Source: Sulfurospirillum sp. UBA1314
GTDB taxonomy: Bacteria > Campylobacterota > Campylobacteria > Campylobacterales > Sulfurospirillaceae
Length of the DNA: 18,833 bases
Assembly (NCBI GenBank): GCA_002307095.1
Contig: DBTO01000266.1
Location: 1-18,833 of the forward strand
Reading direction: 5' to 3'
Below, piece by piece: positions 14,948-18,833 of the stretch; position 1 is the first letter of the stretch, and each line of letters starts with the position of its first letter. Position numbers and translations under genes: made by a program. Under the pieces are notes generated by a model, which saw only the letters and a program-made list of their open reading frames with translations, did no database searches and was not told where the DNA came from.

Positions 14948-15415
14948 TTAATTACTCCAGACATATTCATCTCCTTTTATTACATTATTTTTTATTAATA
15001 TATTTTTTATATTTTCTATTTGATTTTTACTTAACGGAAGCAAATCTATTGTGAAAAAAAACATTGTTTGCCAATTATTTTTTTTCTCTAAAAACGATAT
15101 GCTTCCACCCAATATTCCATTTATTTTCATAACCGACACTTTGGAATACATAGTATTTTTGACCACCCTCCAACCCAAAACATTCCATTGTGCCTCTATG
15201 TATTCATCATAGAAAATCATTTTTTTAAAAAATATACTTCTAAAAAAGCCGATTATCCCATACGTAACAATAAAAGAACCAAATACCTGAGCATATACAT
15301 TATCTATAAATATTAAGCCTATTCCTAGCCCAAAAGCCACCAACCTAAAAAATAAAACCAATATTTTTTTTAAGAACTTGTATTCAATAATCAATAAAAT
15401 TTTTTGTTCCATCAT
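14948..15415 (-). CDS. two-helix membrane protein with PH-like cytoplasmic domain, unknown function
   Basis: A 155-residue product with two adjacent membrane segments at about 16-37 and 41-64, followed by a soluble domain at about 66-145. That domain has alternating beta strands (MIFYDEYIEAQWNVLGWRVV, then ISFLEKKNNWQTMFFFTI) and a final helix (SKNQIENIKNILIKNNVI). This layout resembles small YcxB or bacterial PH-domain proteins, but the assignment is tentative. The gene is far more AT-rich than the chromosomal background. Its ATG overlaps the stop of a 20-codon ORF (ATGA), so it is probably translated by coupling. It sits inside an inverted repeat with a duplicated leader nearby, all suggesting acquisition. 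Confidence 0.65.
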   Translation of the reverse strand: MMEQKILLIIEYKFLKKILVLFFRLVAFGLGIGLIFIDNVYAQVFGSFIVTYGIIGFFRSIFFKKMIFYDEYIEAQWNVLGWRVVKNTMYSKVSVMKINGILGGSISFLEKKNNWQTMFFFTIDLLPLSKNQIENIKNILIKNNVIKGDEYVWSN

Positions 15416-15474
15416 GCAACCTCTTTATTTTTGTTCGTTTGTCCTAGCTCATGCCACCCTATTTTCTTCACCAC
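15412..15474 (-). CDS. 20-residue upstream ORF (copy A), translationally coupled
   Basis: GTG start at 15474 with AAAGGGG six bases upstream; product MVKKIGWHELGQTNKNKEVA. Its TGA overlaps the ATG of the downstream membrane protein. A second, diverged copy at 15520-15696 keeps the ribosome binding site, the start position and the residues KK-x-GWH and NK-x-K, which argues for a real coding unit. An in-frame ATG at 15501 would add nine residues but has a poor ribosome binding site. Function unknown; a leader peptide or microprotein is possible. Confidence 0.5.
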   Translation of the reverse strand: MVKKIGWHELGQTNKNKEVA

Positions 15475-15516
15475 ATTGTGCCCCTTTGTGTTGAATTTCA
15501 TTTCTTACATGTAAAG
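15441..15516. repeat. direct repeat unit A (leader ORF plus palindrome)
   Basis: Aligns with 15662-15737 at an offset of about 221 bp; roughly 70 percent of bases agree over the best 47 bp, with many C-to-T type differences. Each unit contains, on the minus strand, a palindrome copy, then a ribosome binding site, then the GWH leader ORF. Confidence 0.6.
15504..15515. repeat. CTTACATGTAAA, one-mismatch palindrome, copy 12
   Basis: Upstream edge of direct repeat unit A, about 30 bp before the GTG of the 20-residue ORF on the minus strand. Confidence 0.75.
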
Positions 15517-15535
15517 ATTTTAGTGTTGTAAAATG

Positions 15536-15547
15536 TTTACATGTAAG
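15536..15547. repeat. TTTACATGTAAG, one-mismatch palindrome, copy 13
   Basis: Only 20 bp from copy 12 and just outside the right arm of the inverted repeat; the closest pair of copies in the window. Confidence 0.8.
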
Positions 15548-15566
15548 AAGGTAAAAACTACAGGGT

Positions 15567-15598
15567 ATAGGGGTACGAGGGCTGAACTTTTAACTTTT
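15567..15598. repeat. right arm of inverted repeat flanking the AT-rich region
   Basis: ATAGGGGTACGAGGGCTGAA followed by CTTTTAACTTTT, the inverted partner of 14900-14929. The enclosed segment is about 640 bp and holds the membrane protein and the 20-residue ORF. Confidence 0.7.
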
Positions 15599-15661
15599 AT
15601 AGTCTTTTCTGACTCTTTTCTTTGTTGTTTCAACATACCGCTCCCCTTATGTTTATTCATT

Positions 15662-15737
15662 TCTCTTGGCTTATGCCATCCTAGTTTTTTTATCATCTTG
15701 TGCCTTTTTAATGTTCTTTATATCTTTACATGTAAAG
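15662..15737. repeat. direct repeat unit B (leader ORF plus palindrome)
   Basis: Partner of 15441-15516. Its outer end overlaps the last codons of the radical SAM gene, so the duplication abuts that gene directly. Confidence 0.6.
15725..15736. repeat. TTTACATGTAAA palindrome, copy 14 (provides a stop codon)
   Basis: Exact copy at the 3' end of the radical SAM gene. On the minus strand its first nine bases after the flanking C supply the last codons and stop (L-Y-M-TAA). Confidence 0.9.
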
Positions 15738-16469
15738 CCGTTTAATCCCAGTCAATTCACCACATTGTGTACAACACGAAGGAACACTCTTTTGTGATAA
15801 GGCATGTTGTATTACTTTAGAGTGTAAGACTTTGGTGGAGTCGATCATAAAGCAACATGCTGCTTTGGTACCATCCACAAAGTAGTACCGCATCTTTTCA
15901 TTCTCCACGTAAGGACATTGGTAGGTTGTATAAGGTAATGGTTCTGTGGTGTAATGGGCTTGGTAACTCTTTTTAGGTTGGATTCTTTGAATCACAAGAG
16001 GAATGTTCTGCTCTTTGGCAAAGGTTTTAAGGGGTTCTAGGTCTTGTCCATAATTTACGGCATAAAGTTTGATCTTTTTAGGGGTTAAGCTATGGCACGC
16101 TAAAAGATGTTTAAGGGTTTGAGCAGGTGAGGTTCTGCCACTTCGTTTGGCAAGGGCTTCATCTAAGGTATCGAGGGAAAAGCCAATCTGATCGAGTAAG
16201 ACCATGTGAGTTGAAGATAGAGTCATGGAACCATTGGTAATGATGCTGATACGATGCCCTTTGCTTTTAGCATGGGCGACCATTTCCAAAAAGAAGGGAT
16301 GCAGGAGAGGTTCACCGGTTCCTTGAATGAGGAGCATTGTAGGAGACTTTTCACTTTGCATAATGCGTTCAAAGCATTCCCATGCCATATGCTTATGTTC
16401 CAGTGTATCATTGGGGCAATAGAAGCATTTGGCGTTACATACGGTGGTGATTTCGATTTGGGTGAACAT
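15726..16469 (-). CDS. radical SAM protein with C-terminal cysteine cluster
   Basis: A 247-residue iron-sulfur enzyme. The radical SAM cluster motif CxxxCxxC is C11-NAK-C15-FY-C18, close to the start, and the SAM-binding GTGEP is at 50-54. Further cysteines (C185, C205-C206, C232-C233, C236) form a SPASM/twitch-like C-terminal region that may hold an auxiliary cluster, as in peptide- or sugar-modifying radical SAM enzymes. The substrate is unknown. Its ATG overlaps the stop of the upstream glycosyltransferase remnant as TAATG, so the two genes were a coupled operon, consistent with a role in surface polysaccharide modification. The last residues LYM and the stop are encoded by a palindrome copy, so the original C-terminus may have been replaced. 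Confidence 0.85.
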   Translation of the reverse strand: MFTQIEITTVCNAKCFYCPNDTLEHKHMAWECFERIMQSEKSPTMLLIQGTGEPLLHPFFLEMVAHAKSKGHRISIITNGSMTLSSTHMVLLDQIGFSLDTLDEALAKRSGRTSPAQTLKHLLACHSLTPKKIKLYAVNYGQDLEPLKTFAKEQNIPLVIQRIQPKKSYQAHYTTEPLPYTTYQCPYVENEKMRYYFVDGTKAACCFMIDSTKVLHSKVIQHALSQKSVPSCCTQCGELTGIKRLYM

Positions 16470-16858
16470 TAGGCTTGCACCAATAGATTAGTATGCTTTT
16501 TGAGCATATTTCTAGATTTGGCACCGTAACGGAAGTTGAGCATCGCAAGTTGGAGAAAGTATTCACTTTGTTCGGGAGAGAGGTTTTCTAATTGGCAAAA
16601 GCGTGCAACGGTTTGAATATGCCGTAACCGGTGATAATGCCGTGGTTTACTGGTTTGAATGGAATTGGGAATGTCATTGTAGATGTAGTTGATCGTAGGA
16701 TGCACACTAAAACGCTCTTTGCGATACAAAAGCCTTAGAAGGGTTAACACATCAAGCTTACGAATACTTTGCAGGCATGCTTGAAAAGCTTCATACGGTG
16801 GATTGAAAAAGGGAACTACAATACTTAAATGCTTCTTGATCATTTGTTTTCTTTTCAT
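16469..16858 (-). pseudogene. internally deleted family 2 glycosyltransferase
   Basis: The 129-residue frame joins two separate parts of a GT2 enzyme. Residues 11-34 (LSIVVPFFNPPYEAFQACLQ, SIRK) are the typical nucleotide-binding N-terminus. From about residue 36 (DVLTLLRLLYRKERFSVHPT, then INYIYNDIPNSIQTSK) the sequence matches the region after the catalytic core, ending in a helical C-terminus. The core with the DxD metal motif and catalytic base, normally some 150-180 residues, is missing; the junction is near residues 34-36 (about nucleotide 16753) and is in frame. The product should be inactive. It still has an AAGG before its ATG and is coupled to the radical SAM gene. A genuine short protein cannot be excluded. 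Confidence 0.65.
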
Positions 16859-17246
16859 GTAACCTTGAATTTTTTAAAGGCATTGATTGTCTATGTCCTA
16901 CGGACACATTTTACATGTAAAGGCAATGGATAAGAAAAGGCACTAAAAGCGAGCAAGGCTGAGATATCTGTATGTTGTGAAATAACGGTTAAAATTAAGG
17001 GGAAAAGGTAAGAAAGAAGTATAGTTTTGAGAAGTAAAGATGTTTAGGTTAAGTACGTTTGCCCAATGCGTCTTTTACCATTCAAAGATTTATACAGCTC
17101 AAGTAGCCCCCTACGGATGAGTCACACAAATACATCTGATTGTCTTATAAGATCACATTTTAGTCATTATAACCTTAAACTTTATAACGAAAAGTATTAT
17201 TTTTTATAAGAAATCTGATTTTTGGAGAGAAAGGTGACAAAGAAGG
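16859..17246. other. intergenic region without recognisable gene
   Basis: Contains palindrome copy 15, a short TGTCC/GGACA inverted repeat (16895-16907), an imperfect hairpin at 17098-17121 (CTCA-a-GTAG, loop CCCC, CTAC-gga-TGAG) and a TCTTATAAGA palindrome at 17143-17152. I see no ORF with a ribosome binding site on either strand and no tRNA or known ncRNA fold. Confidence 0.5.
16910..16921. repeat. TTTACATGTAAA palindrome, copy 15
   Basis: Exact copy in the gap upstream of the glycosyltransferase remnant, 52 bp before its start codon on the minus strand. Confidence 0.9.
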
Positions 17247-17273
17247 CAGAAACACCTTTGGGTGGTGTTTCTG
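17247..17273 (-). terminator. terminator of the desulforubrerythrin gene
   Basis: CAGAAACACC (17247-17256) and GGTGTTTCTG (17264-17273) pair perfectly over 10 bp with a 7-base loop, 14 bases past the stop. On the minus strand it is followed by a moderately T-rich CCTTCTTTGT. Confidence 0.7.
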
Positions 17274-17286
17274 TAGAGTGATAACC

Positions 17287-17937
17287 TTAGATGCCCAAAT
17301 CTTGGCGCTTAAAATACTCTTGTCCGACTTTACACAAAGGACATGCTTTAGGTGGCTTTTTACCTCTGTGGATATGTCCACACACTTCACACACCCAAAT
17401 CTCTTCTTCAACGTCAGAGAAGAAACCATCTTCTCTCATTGCATCTTGGAGTTCTTTGTACTCGCGTTCGTGCTCTACTTCTACTTTACCGATGGCATTA
17501 AAAAGGCGTGCAAGCTCTTTGTGACCTTCTTCTTCGGCAATTTTTGCAAAATTGGGGTACATCGTTGTATGCTCATAGTTTTCACCTGCCATCGCACTAT
17601 CAAGATTTTTAAGTGTTACCTCAGTTTCAGCTCCATCTATTAATTTGTGATAGGCTTTAAACTCAGCTCTTGCGTGCCATTTTTCGTTTTCCGCCGCTTC
17701 TCTAAAGTGACGTGAAACGGCATGCCAGCCCTCTTCTTGCGCAATGTCAGCAAATAGGTCATATTTATTACGTGCTTGGGATTCTCCTGCAAATGCTTTC
17801 ATCAGATTGACAGATGTAAGATCTTCGGTGATGCACGCCATCTCTTGACCACAACAGGTTAGTTTACCGCCACCCACATTTTGAACTTCTACTTCATTAC
17901 CGCATTTACTGCATTTGTATGTCTCATACTGTCTCAT
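17287..17937 (-). CDS. rrc: desulforubrerythrin, oxidative stress peroxidase
   Basis: Reduces hydrogen peroxide with electrons passed through its iron centres. The 216 residues show three domains: an N-terminal desulforedoxin-type iron site (C9, C12, C28-C29), a four-helix diiron domain at about 40-165, and a C-terminal rubredoxin (C183xxC186, C199xxC202). The diiron ligands match the rubrerythrin pattern: E52, E85xxH88, E119xxE122 and E153xxH156. This three-domain arrangement is the one described for Campylobacter jejuni desulforubrerythrin (Cj0012c, Rrc). The ATG has TAAGGAG six bases upstream. It has its own terminator and an AT-rich upstream region with an imperfect palindrome compatible with a Fur/PerR-type site. 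All metal ligands appear intact. Confidence 0.95.
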   Translation of the reverse strand: MRQYETYKCSKCGNEVEVQNVGGGKLTCCGQEMACITEDLTSVNLMKAFAGESQARNKYDLFADIAQEEGWHAVSRHFREAAENEKWHARAEFKAYHKLIDGAETEVTLKNLDSAMAGENYEHTTMYPNFAKIAEEEGHKELARLFNAIGKVEVEHEREYKELQDAMREDGFFSDVEEEIWVCEVCGHIHRGKKPPKACPLCKVGQEYFKRQDLGI

Positions 17938-17963
17938 TATTGCTCCTTAAAAGTTATGGTGAC

Positions 17964-18011
17964 ATTTTAATCTAGTTTTACTTAAACAATAATAAATTGT
18001 AATTAATAATT
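17964..18011 (-). promoter_or_regulatory. candidate promoter and Fur/PerR-like palindrome upstream of desulforubrerythrin
   Basis: Read on the minus strand, TAAAAT at 17964-17969 is a possible -10, and 17988-18011 is an AT-rich imperfect palindrome (18 of 24 positions symmetric) with arms AATAATAAATTG and TAATTAATAATT, overlapping the -35 position. Rubrerythrin genes are often controlled by PerR or Fur, but such AT-rich matches arise easily by chance. Confidence 0.3.
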
Positions 18012-18019
18012 TTTATTAT

Positions 18020-18613
18020 CTAAAGAATCCCTTTTTTACTGAAAAAATCTTCAATGACTTTAGCCGCAAACGCTTTGTCGTACATGTAAAGCTCTTGCCA
18101 TGTCTTTCCTTCTAAAAAACTCTTTGTTCCAATGTCATATTTTGCTTTAACCTGTTGGACAAATTCTAAGACAGCGCTAAATAACAGTGCGTATTGTGCC
18201 GCGGTAAATTTTTTGAGAAGATCAAACAAGCGGTAATAATTGACCATTTTTTTACTCGACTCTTCCCCCATACGAAGCGACCAAATGCGTCCTGCGAACT
18301 CGTGTTGGTACTCAACACCGGTGCGAATCTGCAAGGAAAATTCTCTCAGTCCTTGTAAAAATGTCTCTTTGGGTAAAAAATCGGTGGTATTGTGGAAAAA
18401 AAGATAGACACTAAACAAAAAAAGATCTTCAACGCAAGGAGCATACGCTTTAATCTCTGCGTACGTCTCTTGTTCGACGCTTAACTGCATTCGAAGATAT
18501 GCCAGATGCTTAACGCGCCAGTTATCTTTTTGCTCTGCCCTCTTCTGCCACTCAATCAATGTAGGTCTCGGTATATCGTAACGCTCAACTAAAGGCTTGT
18601 AAGATGTCTGCAT
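18020..18613 (-). CDS. conserved-looking hypothetical protein
   Basis: I do not recognise this 197-residue protein. It is soluble and mostly helical. Residues about 5-25 (YKPLVERYDIPRPTLIEWQK) look like a short helix-turn-helix, similar to the start of phage or transposase-type DNA-binding domains, which may make it a regulator. The middle (about 60-120) is hydrophobic-aromatic and the C-terminus (KTWQELYMYDKAFAAKVIED) is a charged helix. GGGAG about seven bases before the ATG supports the start. It lies 82 bp upstream of the desulforubrerythrin gene in the same direction but is probably transcribed separately. A two-mismatch palindrome (18079-18090) encodes part of LYMYD near the end. Confidence 0.7.
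   Translation of the reverse strand: MQTSYKPLVERYDIPRPTLIEWQKRAEQKDNWRVKHLAYLRMQLSVEQETYAEIKAYAPCVEDLFLFSVYLFFHNTTDFLPKETFLQGLREFSLQIRTGVEYQHEFAGRIWSLRMGEESSKKMVNYYRLFDLLKKFTAAQYALLFSAVLEFVQQVKAKYDIGTKSFLEGKTWQELYMYDKAFAAKVIEDFFSKKGIL
18079..18090. repeat. CGTACATGTAAA, two-mismatch palindrome, copy 16
   Basis: A 10-of-12 match inside the hypothetical gene, keeping the TACATGTAAA core. It could be a decayed copy or an unrelated chance match. Confidence 0.4.
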
Positions 18614-18702
18614 CGCTTACTCCCAAGTCAGAATGGACTATTCTATTACTTTTTTTGAAATATTTCAATACTTAGGAATTATTTGAAACGAAGAGAGGAA
18701 AA

Positions 18703-18743
18703 ATGTATACCATTTGTTAATGACAAAAACAAATGGTATACAT
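18703..18743 (-). terminator. strong stem-loop terminator of the gene entering from the right
   Basis: ATGTATACCATTTGTT (18703-18718) and AACAAATGGTATACAT (18728-18743) pair perfectly over 16 bp with a 9-base loop. On the minus strand the stem is preceded by an A/T-rich start and followed by TTTTT. It lies ten bases beyond the stop of the partial gene. The GTATAC in each arm also makes it a possible operator. Confidence 0.7.
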
Positions 18744-18753
18744 AAAAAAGCGT

Positions 18754-18833
18754 TTAGATATGAAAGTACTTTAAAAATGTAGGATTGTTTTCTACCAACC
18801 CTAGCTCAATCAGGCGCAAAATCGTCTTTTGAT
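18754..18833 (-). CDS. 3' end of a gene extending beyond the window
   Basis: The last 25 codons of a minus-strand frame that enters from the right edge and stops with TAA at 18754-18756. The visible C-terminus contains TILRLIELGLVENNPTFLKY and then FHI, a helix-turn-helix-like pattern common at the ends of regulatory or winged-helix proteins. It is too short to assign. The strong terminator just downstream supports a real gene. Confidence 0.55.
   Translation of the reverse strand, partial: QKTILRLIELGLVENNPTFLKYFHI

Larger units (their letters stand above)
15520..15696 (-). pseudogene. second copy of the GWH upstream ORF, extended and probably degenerate (copy B)
   Basis: ATG at 15696 preceded by AAAAGG six bases upstream. 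The 58 codons begin MIKKLGWHKPREMNKHKGSG, clearly related to copy A. Where copy A stops and the membrane protein starts, copy B reads on in frame through MLKQQRKESEKTIK, then into the right arm of the inverted repeat and a palindrome copy, so the last 25 or so residues are repeat-derived. It most likely marks a truncated duplicate of the leader-plus-membrane-protein module. Whether it is still translated is unknown. Confidence 0.5.

Noticed and set aside
15533..15745. A 70-codon plus-strand ORF starting MFTCK and ending FTCKAV
   Set aside because: Both ends are made of palindrome copies, there is no ribosome binding site, and it lies opposite the duplicated leader ORF and the radical SAM 3' end; it is a by-product of the repeats.
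47..16921. The 12-bp palindrome as an ordinary single-regulator operator or as a DNA uptake sequence
   Set aside because: Copies inside structural genes and at gene ends do not fit a single operator set, and known uptake sequences are usually non-palindromic; neither is excluded, but both fit less well than a highly iterated palindrome.
17098..17140. GGATGAGTC beside a small hairpin, reminiscent of a hammerhead ribozyme core
   Set aside because: The CTGATGA core is not exact, no GAAA segment follows in the right place and the three stems cannot be drawn.
1..18833. CRISPR array, tRNA or rRNA genes
   Set aside because: No regularly spaced repeat array and no tRNA-like or rRNA-like sequence was seen; the palindrome copies are irregularly spaced and lack spacers of constant size.

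Overview
The window looks like a chromosomal segment of a Campylobacterota (Epsilonproteobacteria) genome, most plausibly a Sulfurospirillum-like organism. I infer this from the moderate-to-low GC, the A-rich leaders, the close resemblance of one protein to the desulforubrerythrin architecture known from Campylobacter jejuni, a HemJ-type protoporphyrinogen oxidase, and a dense stock of signalling proteins (GGDEF-EAL, cytoplasmic chemoreceptor). I have run no database search, so the genus is a guess.

Layout, left to right. (1) 1-3120: a glutaminase gene, a small AT-rich multi-pass membrane protein, an AraC-family regulator, and divergently a HemJ-like membrane protein. (2) 3117-6073, minus strand: a two-gene unit in which a PhnD-like periplasmic binding protein is translationally coupled (ATGA overlap) to a membrane GGDEF-EAL protein; this resembles a ligand-sensing c-di-GMP module of the NspS/MbaA type. 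(3) 6158-11796, plus strand: a four-gene efflux operon, tetR-tolC-adaptor-RND pump, with a recognisable promoter, a 23-bp TetR-type palindrome at the predicted transcription start and a run of eight G in the leader. (4) 11836-12538: two small uncharacterised genes. (5) 12592-14595, minus: a soluble FIST-domain chemoreceptor. (6) 14596-15740: an AT-rich region with signs of transfer. It holds a small membrane protein coupled to a 20-codon upstream ORF, a diverged second copy of that upstream ORF, and an inverted repeat around the whole. (7) 15726-16858, minus: a radical SAM protein coupled to an internally deleted family 2 glycosyltransferase. (8) 17287-18833, minus: desulforubrerythrin, a hypothetical protein, a strong terminator and the 3' end of a further gene.

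The most striking signal is not a gene. The 12-bp perfect palindrome TTTACATGTAAA occurs ten times exactly and five more times with one mismatch, in both intergenic and coding DNA, where well under one copy would be expected by composition. It overlaps a promoter region, a ribosome binding site, a terminator and a stop codon, and encodes the tetrapeptides LHVK, LHVN or FTCK inside unrelated proteins. It behaves like a highly iterated palindrome, and I do not know a published function for it.
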